Assembly (NCBI RefSeq): GCF_003953935.1
Contig: NZ_RXLQ01000004.1
Coordinates: 310,001-374,000, forward strand
Direction of reading: 5' to 3'
DNA: 64,000 nt
Source: Massilia atriviolacea
GTDB taxonomy: Bacteria; Pseudomonadota; Gammaproteobacteria; Burkholderiales; Burkholderiaceae_D
Part shown: one piece after another, positions 43,930 to 55,038 of the stretch
How the letters are laid out: every line of letters begins with the position of its first letter
Position numbering within the stretch: position 1 is the first letter of the stretch
Position numbers and translations under genes: made by a program
The notes under the pieces: model-generated
The model's database searches: none
Told to the model about the DNA's origin: nothing
Seen by the model: only the letters and a program-made list of their open reading frames with translations

Positions 43930-45390
43930 TCATGACACTTTCCCGGCCATGCGCCCGCGCAGATAACGGCGCAGCGCTTCGCTCGGGGTCTTGAGCGCGG
44001 CCGCGCAGCGTCCGGCGTCGCCGCCATGGGCCGCCAGCGCCGCGTCGATCTCGGCCGGCGCAATCTGGCCGATCTGGCGGATCGCCGGATGCGCCTCCAT
44101 CAGCTTGTACATCGAGGGACGCGACACGCCCAGCGCCAGCGCCGCATTGCGGATCAGCCAACCGTTCGCCTCCAGCGCGTCGAGCACCGCCTGCGCGCCC
44201 AGTTTTCCCGGCCGGGTGCGCGCCGGCCGGCCCGCCACGCCCGGCACCAGCGTCCCGAAGTCGGGCGCCTCGCCGGCCTGCGCGACGCTCAGGGCGCGCT
44301 GCACCACGCTGCCGAGCTGGCGCACATTGCCGGGCCAGTCGTAGACGCACAACTGGCTGATGAAGGCGAGCGGCAGCTCCGGCGCGCCGCCGGTGCGCGC
44401 GCTCCAGGCCTGCATGAAGTGCAGCGCCAGCACGCCGATATCGCAGCGCCGCGCGCGCAGGGGCGGCAGCTGCACCACCAGCGCTTCCAGGCGGCGCAGC
44501 AAGGCCTGGTTGAAGCTGGCGTCGTGCAGGTCGTCGTCGCTGGCGCCGATCAGGCGCGCCCGCGCCGCCTCCTTGGTGCGCGCGCCGGGCGGGCGGTACT
44601 CGCGCGTTTGCAGCACGCGACGCAGCATGGCCTGCACCGGCTGCGGCGCCTTGCCGATCTTGTCGAGGAAGACGCTGCCCTCGCCCGCCTGCGCGAAGGC
44701 GCCGGTGCCGGCGCCGAACAGCTCGGCCTCGGCCAGCGACGCGCCGACGGTCGCCATGTTCACCGTCACCATCGGCTCGCGGCAGCGCGCGCTGGCCTGG
44801 TGGATCGCGCGCGCGGCCAGTTCCTTGCCGCTGCCGGCTTCACCGAGCAGCAGCACCGGCAGGTCGGTCGCGGCCACCTGCCGGATCAGTTCACGCACAC
44901 GTATCGCCGCCGCGCTCACCCCGCGCACGGAAGCGATCGCGCTGTCCTGCGGCAGGCGGTCCATCCAGTGCACGCACAGCAGCACCACGCCGCCCAGGCC
45001 GATCACCAGGCCGGCGTCCACCTGTTCCGGCGTGCAGCGCGTCTCCGGCGCGGCCAGCATGGCGCCGTTCAGTTCCACCCGCATGCGGCTTTGCGGCAGC
45101 AGCAGGCTGACGCCATCGTCGCGATGGCGGCGCAGGCGCAGCGAATCGCGCGCGACACGGCGCTGGTCGAGCGGCGCGCAGCGGCCGCCGGGGGCGCCGA
45201 ACAGGGGCGCGAAGCGGTTCACGTCGATGTCGGCGCTGCGCGCGGTAGCGATGTACTGCTCGCCGATGCGCCGCGCATCCGGATGCCACAGGATGGTCAG
45301 CGCCAGCATCTGCGTGGCGCGCCCGGCCGGCACGGGCACCGGCGAAGCCAGCGTGTTTTCGGCATCGAGCAGGGAAAACGGCGCCTGCAT
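43930..45390 (-). CDS. degenerate sigma-54-type regulator with FHA-like N-terminus, last gene of kdp operon
   Basis: A 486-aa protein. Residues 30-145 look like an FHA-type phospho-binding fold. The AAA core follows with Walker A GEAGSGKE (183-190). The sigma-54 contact loop GAFTGA is lost (the region reads ELFGAGTGAFAQAGEGS), and Walker B reads FLDKIG, with Lys in place of the catalytic Glu. It is therefore unlikely to hydrolyse ATP or open sigma-54 promoters. The C-terminus has a Fis-type helix-turn-helix (AALALGVSRPSMYKLME) plus a second similar segment. It starts one base after the kdpE stop codon. Confidence 0.82.
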   Translation of the reverse strand: MQAPFSLLDAENTLASPVPVPAGRATQMLALTILWHPDARRIGEQYIATARSADIDVNRFAPLFGAPGGRCAPLDQRRVARDSLRLRRHRDDGVSLLLPQSRMRVELNGAMLAAPETRCTPEQVDAGLVIGLGGVVLLCVHWMDRLPQDSAIASVRGVSAAAIRVRELIRQVAATDLPVLLLGEAGSGKELAARAIHQASARCREPMVTVNMATVGASLAEAELFGAGTGAFAQAGEGSVFLDKIGKAPQPVQAMLRRVLQTREYRPPGARTKEAARARLIGASDDDLHDASFNQALLRRLEALVVQLPPLRARRCDIGVLALHFMQAWSARTGGAPELPLAFISQLCVYDWPGNVRQLGSVVQRALSVAQAGEAPDFGTLVPGVAGRPARTRPGKLGAQAVLDALEANGWLIRNAALALGVSRPSMYKLMEAHPAIRQIGQIAPAEIDAALAAHGGDAGRCAAALKTPSEALRRYLRGRMAGKVS

Positions 45391-45391
45391 G

Positions 45392-46082
<691 letters not shown>

Positions 46083-46090
<8 letters not shown>

Positions 46091-48785
46091 CGGGCAAATC
46101 GAGGCTTTCTGGTTCTGGGCCGGGCGGCGGGGTCCCGAGCGGCAAGGTAATGACAAGCGAAGCGCCGCCGGTCGGCGACGCGCCAGCCTCGATTTTACCG
46201 CCATGCGCCTCGATGATCGCGCGGCAGATCGCCAGCCCCAGTCCCACGCCCGGTTTGGCCGACTCGCGCTCGCCGCGCGCGAACTTCTCGAACAGGGTAT
46301 CGGCGCGGCCTGCGGGAAAGCCCGGTCCATCGTCGCTCACGCTCAATCTGAGCGAGCTACCCAGGCGCGTACCCGCGATCACGATGGTCGACGCCGGCGG
46401 CGTGTACTTGGCGGCGTTCTCCAGCAGGTTGTACAGGACGCGCTCGATCAGTACCGCGTCGAAGCGCACCAGCGGCAGGCCGGGCGCCAGCTCGGTGCGC
46501 ACCGCATGCCCGCGCAAGGGCGCGGCGCAGGCCCGCAAGGCGCTGCCGACCACTTCTTCGAGCGGCTGCCACTGCATGTTGAAGGTGATCTGGCCGCTCT
46601 GGATGCGCGCCATCTCCAGCAGGTTGGCGACCAGGGCGCTCATGCGCAGCGCCTCGTCGTGCAGGATGCCGGCCATCTCGCGCTGGGGCGCGGCCAGCGC
46701 GGGGCTGGAGGACGCCAGCGATTCGGACAGGCCCACCAGCAGCGTGAGGGGCGTGCGCAGGTCGTGCGAGAGCGCCGCCAGCAGGGAATTGCGCAGGCGT
46801 TCGGACTCCATGTCGACCAGCGCATCCTGCGCCACCTCGATGTAATGCACCCGTTCGAGCGCGATGGCGGCCAGCGCGGCGAAGGTGTCGAGCTGCTTGC
46901 GCTGCTCGGGGATCAGGATCCAGCGCTGCTGTTCGGGTGCGATGGCCAGCACGCCGCGGGTGCGCATGGGCGCCACCAGCGGCAGGTAGAACAGGGCGCT
47001 GGCCGGCAGGGTGCCGGTGCCCAGGCCCGCGCTCTGCGCATGGTCGAAAGCCCATTGGGCCACGCCCAGGTCGGCGCTGGCGCCTGGCGGCGCCTGCAGG
47101 CGGCCGTCGGCGTCGGGCACCAGCAGGGTGGCGCTGGCGCGGAAGGTGCGGGCGATGGCGTCGCGCGTGGTGTCGACGATCTGCTCGGTCTGGAGCGCGC
47201 CGGAGAGCTCGCGCGCGAATTCGTACAGGGCGCGCGAGCGGCGCTCGCGGTGCGCCGCCACGCGCGCCTGGAAGCGCAGGCCGGCGGTCAGGTGGCCGGT
47301 GATCAGGCCTACCGCCAGCATGACCACGAAGGTGATCAGGTATTCCAGGTCCGAGACGGCGAAGTCGAAGCGCGGCGTGACGAAGAAAAAATCAAAGCAG
47401 GCCACCGACAGGCAGGTGCACAGCACCGACGGCCCGCGTCCGAAGCGCACCGCCACCAGCAGCACCACCAGCAGGAACAGCATGGCGATGTTGGCCAGGT
47501 CGACGTAGCCGACCAGCGGCGAGAGCAGCAGCGCGGCGGCCAGGCTGGCCGCGCCCGACCAGGCGTAGGCCTGGGCGCGCCGCTTGCCGCTGTCGATCGC
47601 CAGGGTGACGGTGTTGGCGCCGGCGGCGGGCGCGGCTTCGCGCGGCTTGGCGCCGCCGACTTCGATCAGGTCGATGTCCGGCGCCAGGCCGGCGATGCGT
47701 GCCCGGTGCGGCCGGCGCCACGGCCATGACGAATGCGCGCGCGCCAGCACCAGTTTCGACACATTGTGGTCGCGCGCGTAGTCGACGATGGCGTCGGCGA
47801 TGTCGCGCCCGGCCAGCACCGCCGTGCTCGCGCCAAGTTCCTGCGCCAGGCGCAAGGTGGTCAGGGTCAGTTCGCGCCGCGGCGCCGGCATGCGCTGCAG
47901 GGCCGGGGTTTCGACATACACCGCGTGCCAGTCGGCGCCCAGCTGGCCGGCCAGGCGCGCGGTGCTGCGCACCACGTGCTCGGCGTCCGCGCGCGGCCCC
48001 ACGCAGGCCAGCAGCGCGCCGCCGGTCTTCCAGACGGTGTCGATCGATTGCTCGATGCGGTAGGCGCGCACGTCGTCTTCGACGCGGTCGGCGGTGCGGC
48101 GCAGGGCCAGTTCGCGCAGCGCGATCAGGTTCCCTTTGCGGAAAAAGTTTTTGGCGGCGCGTTCGGCCTGTTCCGGCCGATATACCTTGCCGCTGCGCAG
48201 GCGCGCCAGCAGTTCGTCGGCCGGCAGGTCGACCAGCACCACTTCGTCGGCGCCGTCGAACACGGTGTCGGGCACGGTTTCGGCCACGCGCACGCCGGTG
48301 ATGCCGCCGACCACGTCGTTCAGGCTGTCCAGGTGCTGCACGTTGACGGTGGTGAAAACGTCGATGCCGGCCGCCAGCAGCTCCTCCACGTCCTGCCAGC
48401 GCTTGGGGTGGCGCGAGCCGGGGGCGTTGGAGTGGGCCAGTTCGTCGACCAGGATCAGCGCCGGGGCGGCGGCCAGGGCGGAATCGAGGTCGAATTCCTG
48501 CAGCGTCTTGCCGCGATGGGACAGGGTGCCCGGCGCGAGGCGGCGCAGGCCGTCGAGCAGGGCGGCGGTGTCGGCGCGGCCGTGGGTTTCGAGCACGCCG
48601 ACCAGCACGTCGACGCCGTCGGCCTGCAGCTTGCGCGCGGCGGCCAGCATGGCACAGGTCTTGCCGACGCCGGCCGAGGCGCCGAAGTAGATGCGCAGCT
48701 TGCCGCGCGCGGCCTTGCGTTCCTCGGTCTGGACCTGGGCCAGCAGGGCGTCGGGGTCGGGGCGTTGGGGATCGGTTGAGGACAT
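46083..48785 (-). CDS. kdpD: potassium sensor histidine kinase KdpD
   Basis: A 900-aa kinase with the standard layout. The cytosolic KdpD domain carries Walker-like GASAGVGKT (about 36-44) and DELAHSNAPGSRHPKRWQDV. A universal-stress-type domain (about 250-370) is followed by four membrane helices (about 400-500), GAF, HisKA (SHDLRTPLTLLVGLSESL) and ATPase (NLLENAAKY, DDGPGFPAG, VGLGLAICRAI) domains. It senses low K+ or high osmolarity and phosphorylates KdpE. The ATG at 48785 has AAGGTGG upstream; the longer frame starting at 48881 is a translated intergenic repeat and was rejected. Confidence 0.95.
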
Positions 48786-48848
48786 TGCCACCTTTGTTAC
48801 GAACTTGACTGAGTATGACGAGCTTTCGCGATTAGCGCCAATAGCCCA

Positions 48849-48874
48849 GTCGTTCCCGCGCAGGCGGGAACGAC
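48849..48874. repeat. REP-like inverted repeat between kdpC and kdpD
   Basis: GTCGTTCCCGC pairs with GCGGGAACGAC around GCAG, a perfect 11-bp stem. The core GTTCCCGC-GCAG-GCGGGAAC is a dispersed intergenic repeat common in beta- and gammaproteobacteria. It starts 4 bases after the kdpC stop, where a hairpin could stabilise kdpFABC mRNA or reduce read-through to kdpDE. Confidence 0.8.
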
Positions 48875-48877
48875 GGC

Positions 48878-49450
48878 TCAACGTTCAGCGTCGAGCGCCA
48901 GGTTCAGCGCCAGCACGTTCACGCGCGCCTCGCCGAACACGCCCAGTACCGGCTCGATGGCCGCAGCCTTGATGATCGCCTCGACCCGCTCGCGCGGCAG
49001 CTTGCGCGCGCTCGCCACCCGGCCCGCCTGGTAGCGCGCCGCCGCCAGGCTGATCTCCGGATCGAGCCCGCTGGCCGATGCCGTCACCAGGTCCACCGGC
49101 ACCAAGGCCGTGTTGCCGGGGTCGAGCGCCCGCAGCGCGGCCACCCTGCCCTTGACGGCGTCGACCAGCGCCGGATTGAGCGGCCCCTGGTTCGAGCCCG
49201 AACTGGCGGCCGCATTGTTGGCCATCGGCGCGGTGGCCGATGGCCGGCCCCAAAAATAGCCGGGCGAGGTGAACGACTGTCCGATCAGGCTGGAGCCGAC
49301 CGTCTTGCCGCCCTGCGTGACCAGGCTGCCGCGCACCTTGTCGGGAAAGGCGACATACCCGATCCCGGTCACCGCCAGCGGATAGAGCACGCCCACGGCC
49401 AGGGTCAGGGCGCCGAACAGCATGATGGCGGGGCGAAAAGTGGTTTGCAT
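48878..49450 (-). CDS. kdpC: potassium-transporting ATPase subunit KdpC
   Basis: A 190-aa inner-membrane protein with one N-terminal helix (IMLFGALTLAVGVLYPLAVT) and a periplasmic domain with family motifs (GSSLIGQSFTSPGYFWGRPS, ASGLDPEISLAAARYQAGRV, PVLGVFGEARVNVLALNLAL). It binds ATP or stabilises the KdpFABC pump. Confidence 0.95.
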   Translation of the reverse strand: MQTTFRPAIMLFGALTLAVGVLYPLAVTGIGYVAFPDKVRGSLVTQGGKTVGSSLIGQSFTSPGYFWGRPSATAPMANNAAASSGSNQGPLNPALVDAVKGRVAALRALDPGNTALVPVDLVTASASGLDPEISLAAARYQAGRVASARKLPRERVEAIIKAAAIEPVLGVFGEARVNVLALNLALDAER

Positions 49451-49462
49451 GGGATGTCCTTT

Positions 49463-51562
49463 CTAGACCAGGTGAAGCGCCGACAGCAGCATGTCGATCA
49501 GTTTGATGCCGATGAAGGGCAGCACGATGCCGCCCACACCGTAAATGAAGATATTGCGGCGCAGCAGGGCCGCCGCGCCGATGGCCCGGTAACGCACGCC
49601 CTTGAGCGCCAGCGGAATCAGCACCACGATGATCAGGGCATTGAAGATCACCGCCGACATGATGGCCGAATCGGGACTGGTCAGGCGCATCACGTCCAGG
49701 CTTTTCAGCTGCGGATAGGTGCCGACAAAGGCCGCCGGGATGATGGCGAAGTACTTGGCGATGTCGTTGGCGATCGAGAAGGTGGTGAGCGAGCCGCGCG
49801 TCATCAGCATCTGCTTGCCGATTTCGACGATCTCCAGCAGCTTGGTCGGATTCGAATCCAGGTCGACCATATTGCCCGCTTCCTTGGCGGCCTGGGTGCC
49901 CGAGTTCATGGCCACCGCCACGTCGGCCTGGGCCAGCGCCGGCGCGTCGTTGGTGCCGTCGCCGGTCATCGCCACCAGCCGCCCCTCGGCCTGGTAGCTG
50001 CGAATCAGTTTGAGCTTGTCCTCGGGCGTCGCCTCGGCCAGGAAGTCGTCCACCCCCGCTTCGGCGGCGATCGCGGCGGCGGTCAGCTTGTTGTCGCCGG
50101 TGATCATCACGGTCTTGATGCCCATGCGCCGCAGTTCCGCGAAGCGCTCGCGGATGCCGCCCTTGACGATGTCCTTGAGCTCCACCACGCCCATCACGCG
50201 GCCGTCGTCGACCACCACCAGCGGCGTGCTGCCCCGGCGCGACACATCGTCCACCGTGCGCGCCAGTTCAAGCGGATATGGCATCCCGAGCGCCTCCACG
50301 TGCTTTTTCACCGAATCGGCGGCGCCCTTGCGCACCTGGCGCGCGCCGATATCGACGCCGCTCATGCGCGTGTTGGCGCTGAACGGAATGAAGCTGGCCT
50401 GCAGGCTGGCCATGTCGCGCTCGCGGATATTGAAGCGCTGCTTGGCCAGCACCACGATCGAACGCCCTTCCGGGGTTTCGTCGGCCAGCGAGGCCAGTTG
50501 CGCGACGTCGGCCAGTTCCTGCTCGGCGACGCCGGGCGCCGGAAAGAAGCCGGCGGCCTGGCGGTTGCCGAGGGTGATGGTGCCGGTTTTATCCAGCATC
50601 AGCACGTCGACGTCGCCCGCCGCTTCCACCGCGCGGCCCGAGGTGGCGATGACGTTCGCGCCCATCATGCGGCTCATGCCGGCCACGCCGATCGACGACA
50701 GCAGCGCGCCGATGGTGGTCGGGATCAGGCACACCAGCAGGGCGATCAGCACCGTCACGCCGACCGGCTTGCCGGCGCCGGCGGCCGCCACGCCGAACAG
50801 CGAGAACGGCAGCAGGGTCACTGTGACGACCAGGAACACGATGCTCAGCGCCACCAGCAGGATGGTCAGCGCGATCTCGTTGGGCGTCTTCTGGCGCTTG
50901 GCGCCTTCGACCATCGAGATCATGCGGTCCAAAAAGGTCTCGCCGGGATTGACCGACACGCGCACCACCAGCCAGTCCGACAGCACGCGGGTGCCGCCGG
51001 TGACGGCCGAAAAGTCGCCGCCCGACTCGCGGATGACCGGCGCCGATTCGCCGGTGATGGCGCTTTCGTCGACCGAGGCCACGCCTTCGATCACCTCGCC
51101 GTCGATGGGAATCACATCGCCCGCTTCGACCAGGATGGTATTGCCCTTGCGCAGATCGGCGCCGGGAATCGGCAGCCAGGTGGTGCCGTACTTGGGCGTG
51201 GCCAGCTGCTTGGCGCTGACGGTCTGCTTGAGACCGCGCAGGGACGCGGCCTGCGCCTTGCTGCGACCTTCGGCCAGCGCTTCGGCGAAGTTCGCGAACA
51301 GCACGGTGAACCACAGCCAGATGCTGATCGCCAGGATAAAGCCGCTGTCGGCGTCGCCCTTGCCGGCGACGGCCTGGAAGTACATCAAGGTGGTGAGGAT
51401 GCTGCCGACGTAGACGACGAACATGACGGGGCTGCGCAGTTGCGTGCGCGGTCCCAGCTTCATGACGGCGTCGAGGATGGCCGGCTTGACCAGCGCCGGA
51501 TCGAACAGCGTGAGCGTCTTGCGGGTGGTCGCTGCCGGGGGCAGCGGGAGTGCTTGCGACAT
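49463..51562 (-). CDS. kdpB: potassium-transporting P-type ATPase KdpB
   Basis: A 699-aa P-type ATPase, the energising subunit of KdpFABC. TGES phosphatase loop in [12 protein letters not shown], phosphorylation motif DKTGTIT (about residue 320), nucleotide domain and hinge [14 protein letters not shown] are all intact. Of two adjacent ATGs, 51562 is better spaced from GGAG. The length is normal (about 680-700). Confidence 0.96.
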   Translation of the reverse strand: MSQALPLPPAATTRKTLTLFDPALVKPAILDAVMKLGPRTQLRSPVMFVVYVGSILTTLMYFQAVAGKGDADSGFILAISIWLWFTVLFANFAEALAEGRSKAQAASLRGLKQTVSAKQLATPKYGTTWLPIPGADLRKGNTILVEAGDVIPIDGEVIEGVASVDESAITGESAPVIRESGGDFSAVTGGTRVLSDWLVVRVSVNPGETFLDRMISMVEGAKRQKTPNEIALTILLVALSIVFLVVTVTLLPFSLFGVAAAGAGKPVGVTVLIALLVCLIPTTIGALLSSIGVAGMSRMMGANVIATSGRAVEAAGDVDVLMLDKTGTITLGNRQAAGFFPAPGVAEQELADVAQLASLADETPEGRSIVVLAKQRFNIRERDMASLQASFIPFSANTRMSGVDIGARQVRKGAADSVKKHVEALGMPYPLELARTVDDVSRRGSTPLVVVDDGRVMGVVELKDIVKGGIRERFAELRRMGIKTVMITGDNKLTAAAIAAEAGVDDFLAEATPEDKLKLIRSYQAEGRLVAMTGDGTNDAPALAQADVAVAMNSGTQAAKEAGNMVDLDSNPTKLLEIVEIGKQMLMTRGSLTTFSIANDIAKYFAIIPAAFVGTYPQLKSLDVMRLTSPDSAIMSAVIFNALIIVVLIPLALKGVRYRAIGAAALLRRNIFIYGVGGIVLPFIGIKLIDMLLSALHLV

Positions 51563-51581
51563 CATATGCTCCGACGTGAAG

Positions 51582-53333
51582 TTATTTGGTATAGAGCTGC
51601 AAATGCTCGACAACGGGACCGAGCGCCAGCGCCGGGACGTAATTGAGCACGCCGACCAGCATCACCACGCCGACCAGCAGGCCGATGAAGACCGGGCCGT
51701 GGGTGGGCATGGTGCCGGCGTTCTCTTTCAGGCGCGGCTTGGCGGCCAGCGCGCCGGCGATCGCCAGCACCGGCACGATCACGGCAAAGCGCCCGAACCA
51801 CATGGCGATGGCCAGCATGGTGTTGTAGAAGGGCGTATTGGCCGACAGGCCCGCGAAAGCGCTGCCGTTGTTGTTGGCGGCCGAACTGAAGGCGTACAGG
51901 ATCTCCGAGAAGCCGTGCGCGCCGGGGTTGGCGATGCCGGCGCGGCCGGCATCGAGCATCACCGCCAGCGCGGTGCCGCCCAGGACCAGCAGCGGGGTGA
52001 CCAGGATGGCGATCGAGGTCATTTTCATTTCGTGGGCCTGGATCTTCTTGCCCAGGTATTCCGGCGTGCGGCCGATCATCAGGCCGGCGATGAAGACCGC
52101 CATGATGGCGAACACCAGCATCCCGTACAGGCCCGAACCGACCCCGCCGAACACCACTTCGCCCAGCTGCATCAGCAGCATCGGCAGCATGCCGCCGATG
52201 GGCGTAAACGAGTCGTGCATGGCGTTGACCGCGCCGCAGGAGGCGGCGGTGGTGACGGCGGCGAACAGCGACGAGGCGGCGATGCCGAAGCGCGCCTCCT
52301 TGCCTTCCATATTGCCGCCCGCCTGCAGGCTGCTTGCGCCCTGGTCCACGCCCAGCGCCGCCAGTTGCGGATGCACGGCCTGTTCGGCATTCATCACCAC
52401 GCCGGCGGCGACCACGAACATCAGGCTCATGGCCCCGAGGATGGCCCAGCCCTGGCGCGTATCGCCGACCATGCGGCCGAAGGCGAAGCACAGCGCGGCG
52501 GGAATCAGGAAGATCGCCAGCATCTGCGCAAAGTTCGACAGCGCGCTCGGGTTCTCGTACGGGTGGGCCGAATTGGCGTTGAAGAAGCCGCCGCCGTTGG
52601 TGCCGATCAGCTTGATGGCTTCCTGCGAGGCGACCGGCCCCATGGCGATGGTCTGGGTGGCGGCGACCTTGGCCTCCGGCGCCGCATACGCCACCGGCTC
52701 GATCAGCTGCACTTCCTGGTAGCTGTTGAAGTTCTGGACCACGCCCTGCCCCATCAGGAACACCGCGAAGACCAGCGACAGCGGCAGCAGCACGTACAGG
52801 GTGGAGCGGGTGAGGTCGGCCCAGAAGTTACCGATCGACGCGGCCGAGCGCGCACTGAAGCCGCGGATCAGCGCAAAGGCGACCGCGATCCCGGTGGCGG
52901 CCGAAAAGAAGTTCTGGCCGCTCAGCGCCACCATCTGGGTCAGGTAGCTCATGGTCTGCTCGCCGCCGTAGCCCTGCCAGTTGGTGTTGGCGACGAAGCT
53001 GACAGCGGTGTTGAACGAGGAATCGGGGCTGACGTTCCCCAGCGCCTGCGGATTGAGCGGCAGGAAAGCTTGCAGGCGCTGCACGCCGTACACGAACAGC
53101 GCGCCGAGGCCGTTGAACACCAGCAGCGCGGTCGCGTACGATTTCCAGCCCATGCCGGTATCCGGCGCCACGCCGCCGGCGCGGTACAACAGCCGCTCGA
53201 GCGGCGCCAGCCAGCCGAAGCCCGGAACGGGGCCGCCCTCGCCGACCCTGGCCAGCAGGCGCCCCAGCGGCCAGGCCAGCGCCAGCAGCACGGCCAGGAA
53301 GGCGCCCAGCAGCGCCATCGATTGCATGCTCAT
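51582..53333 (-). CDS. kdpA: potassium-transporting ATPase channel subunit KdpA
   Basis: A 583-aa membrane protein of the SKT superfamily with about ten helices. Selectivity-filter-like loops are seen ([70 protein letters not shown]). The start at 53333 has GGAGG 8 bases upstream and overlaps the kdpF stop as TGATG. Slightly longer than the E. coli protein. Confidence 0.95.
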   Translation of the reverse strand: MSMQSMALLGAFLAVLLALAWPLGRLLARVGEGGPVPGFGWLAPLERLLYRAGGVAPDTGMGWKSYATALLVFNGLGALFVYGVQRLQAFLPLNPQALGNVSPDSSFNTAVSFVANTNWQGYGGEQTMSYLTQMVALSGQNFFSAATGIAVAFALIRGFSARSAASIGNFWADLTRSTLYVLLPLSLVFAVFLMGQGVVQNFNSYQEVQLIEPVAYAAPEAKVAATQTIAMGPVASQEAIKLIGTNGGGFFNANSAHPYENPSALSNFAQMLAIFLIPAALCFAFGRMVGDTRQGWAILGAMSLMFVVAAGVVMNAEQAVHPQLAALGVDQGASSLQAGGNMEGKEARFGIAASSLFAAVTTAASCGAVNAMHDSFTPIGGMLPMLLMQLGEVVFGGVGSGLYGMLVFAIMAVFIAGLMIGRTPEYLGKKIQAHEMKMTSIAILVTPLLVLGGTALAVMLDAGRAGIANPGAHGFSEILYAFSSAANNNGSAFAGLSANTPFYNTMLAIAMWFGRFAVIVPVLAIAGALAAKPRLKENAGTMPTHGPVFIGLLVGVVMLVGVLNYVPALALGPVVEHLQLYTK

Positions 53334-53419
53334 CACAGGTCCTCCGCGTTCAGCAGCGCATGGAGCAGGTAGGCCAGCAGGCCGGCGGCCACCAGACCGC
53401 CTATGTAAATGGCTTCCAT
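53333..53419 (-). CDS. kdpF: KdpF, small stabilising subunit
   Basis: A 28-aa single-helix membrane peptide, [20 protein letters not shown] followed by ALLNAEDL. Size, the hydrophobic pattern and the LLxALLxxEDL-type ending match KdpF, which stabilises the pump. Its start codon overlaps the stop of the preceding small ORF (TAATG) and its stop overlaps the kdpA start (TGATG), so translation is tightly coupled. Confidence 0.9.
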   Translation of the reverse strand: MEAIYIGGLVAAGLLAYLLHALLNAEDL

Positions 53420-53511
53420 TATTTCTTGTCCCCCAGTGTGGCGCAGCCGGCCGCAAAGGCCCGGCACAGGCCGAAAAAGAGCAGCAGCGCTCCGATGAAA
53501 ATCAGGTCCAT
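53419..53511 (-). CDS. 30-aa membrane peptide at the head of the kdp operon
   Basis: A 30-codon ORF ([20 protein letters not shown] then [10 protein letters not shown]) with GAGG 6 bases before the ATG. Its stop overlaps the kdpF start. It predicts one membrane helix and a short polar tail. Similar tiny ORFs are found before kdpF in other betaproteobacteria as far as I recall. It may be a further pump subunit or a translational leader that sets kdpF output. Confidence 0.7.
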   Translation of the reverse strand: MDLIFIGALLLFFGLCRAFAAGCATLGDKK

Positions 53512-53545
53512 ATCAGCCTCGACAGAATTGGTTTTGTTATTGATG

Positions 53546-53610
53546 AGCGTATCGGCAAGCGCCTAAAAACGGTGTAAAGAGTTGCCGCGCAGGTGTAAAC
53601 AAAGCGTAAA
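53546..53610 (-). promoter_or_regulatory. kdp promoter with KdpE-like two-part operator
   Basis: Read in the kdp direction, the half-site TTTACGCTTTGTTTACA is followed by 11 bases, then ACTCTTTACACCGTTTTT. After 13 bases comes TACGCT, a plausible -10. The first half-site matches the T-rich E. coli KdpE operator (TTTATAC then TTTTTTTACAC) at most positions. The leader ORF starts about 34 bases after the -10. Two more copies with the same spacing lie at 55374-55438 and 55462-55526. Confidence 0.75.
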
Positions 53611-53618
53611 CGCCGCCC

Positions 53619-54365
53619 TCAAAAGGTCTTGCTGACGGTCAGTTGCAGCGCGCTCTTGCCGAGGAACTTGCCGTTGGCGGGCGAGGCGTAGGCGGCCTTG
53701 CCGGCGTTGGTGCCGATGGCGGCCAGCGCCACGGTCGCCACGCCGAACTCGCGCGTGACGCCGATCTTGTAGTCGGTGTAGCTGGCGCCGCCGTTGTGGG
53801 CCACGCGCTGGCGTCCCGCGTGCAGGTTGAGCACGAAGCCATTGCCGAGCCCGGGATTGGCGGACAGGTCGAGGTAGCCGCTGTGCTTGCTGTCGACATA
53901 GCCGAACAGATTGGTCAGCGCGTGCGAATACTTGAGGAGCGCCACGCCGTACGCGAGCTGCCCGTAGACCTCGGTGGTGTTGGCGCTGGCAAAGCCCGCC
54001 ACCTGGCCGAGCCGGTTGGAGGGGTAAACATAGGTCAGCACGCCGGCATCGTAGCCGATGCCGCCGGCCAGCTGGCCGCGCCTGCCGCCGTAGATGTCGA
54101 GCTCGGCCTTGCCGCCGCCGCCGGCGTCACTGGTCCACTTGATGGTCGAGGCCCAGGCGCCGGCGTACCAGCCGGACGCTTCGTGGACCAGGTCGGCGCC
54201 GCCCTGCAAGGCCGGCTGGAGGCGGGTTTGCGAGATGCCGCGATAGCGGTAGTCGCTGGTGGCGGCGGCGTTATAACTGAGTTCGATGCCGCTGGACGGC
54301 GTCTCTTGCGCGCTGGCTGCGCCGGCGATACTCATCAGGGATACGGCGAAAATGATGCGCTTCAT
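53619..54365 (-). CDS. TorF-family putative porin
   Basis: A 248-aa outer-membrane protein with a Sec signal peptide (MKRIIFAVSLMSIAGAASA-QE) and a beta-barrel-like sequence of the TIGR02001 family (SDYRYRGISQTRLQPALQGG at about 37-56, ending LQLTVSKTF with a terminal aromatic). It lies 34 bases after the ParA-like gene and ends only 9 bases before the kdp operator. Porins of this family are often next to kdp in Burkholderiales; a role in ion or solute entry is likely but unproven. Confidence 0.87.
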   Translation of the reverse strand: MKRIIFAVSLMSIAGAASAQETPSSGIELSYNAAATSDYRYRGISQTRLQPALQGGADLVHEASGWYAGAWASTIKWTSDAGGGGKAELDIYGGRRGQLAGGIGYDAGVLTYVYPSNRLGQVAGFASANTTEVYGQLAYGVALLKYSHALTNLFGYVDSKHSGYLDLSANPGLGNGFVLNLHAGRQRVAHNGGASYTDYKIGVTREFGVATVALAAIGTNAGKAAYASPANGKFLGKSALQLTVSKTF

Positions 54366-54399
54366 GGTGCTTCTTTCTTGACTGTGGAATGAACTGGGA

Positions 54400-55038
54400 T
54401 CAGTGCGGATAGACTTCGTGGTACAGCGCCTGCATCTCGGCGGCCATGGCCGGGTCGCAGGTGTCGGCATCGCACACGCAGCGGCCCTGGCCGCAGGCAT
54501 GCAGGCATGGGGTATGAATGACGGTGGCGGCCAGCGTGGCCGACATCACGCGCGAGGCATACGCGCGCACCGCCGCCAGCTCGGCGGCATCCGGACCGTC
54601 GGCGCCGCCGACAACGACGAACAGCACGCGCAGCCCGGGATTGAACATGCGCGCGCAGTTCAGGCGCGCGATCAGCTTGTACTGGGTGGCCAGGTCGACC
54701 TGGCCGGGCTGCACCGGCACCAGGACCAGGCGCGCGGCGATCAGGGCCGAGCGGCTGTCGTGGGTGTCGCGCGCCTCGGTACTGATCAGGATATCGTGAT
54801 AGCGCTCGCTCATCTGCGCAAGGTCCTCCGGCAGCGAGCGTCCGCCCAGGGCGCGCGCCGGCACCGGGGGCCGCACCCCGGCCGCGCTGCGCGCGCAGCC
54901 CCACATGAACGAGGGGCGCTGCGGATCGGTGTCGACCAGGCAGACCTTGCGGCCGCTGCGCGCGCGCAGCACCGCCAGGTTATTCGCCAGCACGGTCCTG
55001 CCGGGATCGCCGTGGGGGCAGGCAATGGCGACGATCAT
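54400..55038 (-). CDS. degenerate ParA/MinD-like ATPase with C-terminal cysteine cluster
   Basis: A 212-aa protein with the ParA fold: the P-loop region is CPHGDPGRTVLANNLAVLRA (about 7-26), switch DTDPQ (36-40) and LVPVQPGQVDLATQ. Both P-loop lysines of KGGxGKT are replaced (HGDPGRT), so ATP binding or hydrolysis may be altered. The tail has five close cysteines (178, 182, 187, 189, 194), unlike normal ParA, suggesting metal binding. Its ATG overlaps the stop of the 100-aa gene upstream. No parB or parS is seen, so chromosome partition is unlikely. Confidence 0.78.
   Translation of the reverse strand: MIVAIACPHGDPGRTVLANNLAVLRARSGRKVCLVDTDPQRPSFMWGCARSAAGVRPPVPARALGGRSLPEDLAQMSERYHDILISTEARDTHDSRSALIAARLVLVPVQPGQVDLATQYKLIARLNCARMFNPGLRVLFVVVGGADGPDAAELAAVRAYASRVMSATLAATVIHTPCLHACGQGRCVCDADTCDPAMAAEMQALYHEVYPH

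Noticed and set aside
48786-48881. Longer kdpD start with N-terminus MSRRSRLRGNDW
   Set aside because: These codons come from the REP-like hairpin and lack a ribosome site; the ATG at 48785 has a good one and gives the family N-terminus.
49445-53372. Very long plus-strand frames opposite kdpA and kdpB
   Set aside because: Their translation is rich in His, Arg, Gln and Gly without domains, typical of antisense frames in GC-rich DNA, and the minus strand carries perfect Kdp proteins.
54400-55038. Plasmid or chromosome partition locus
   Set aside because: No ParB gene or parS-like repeats nearby, and the P-loop is degenerate.
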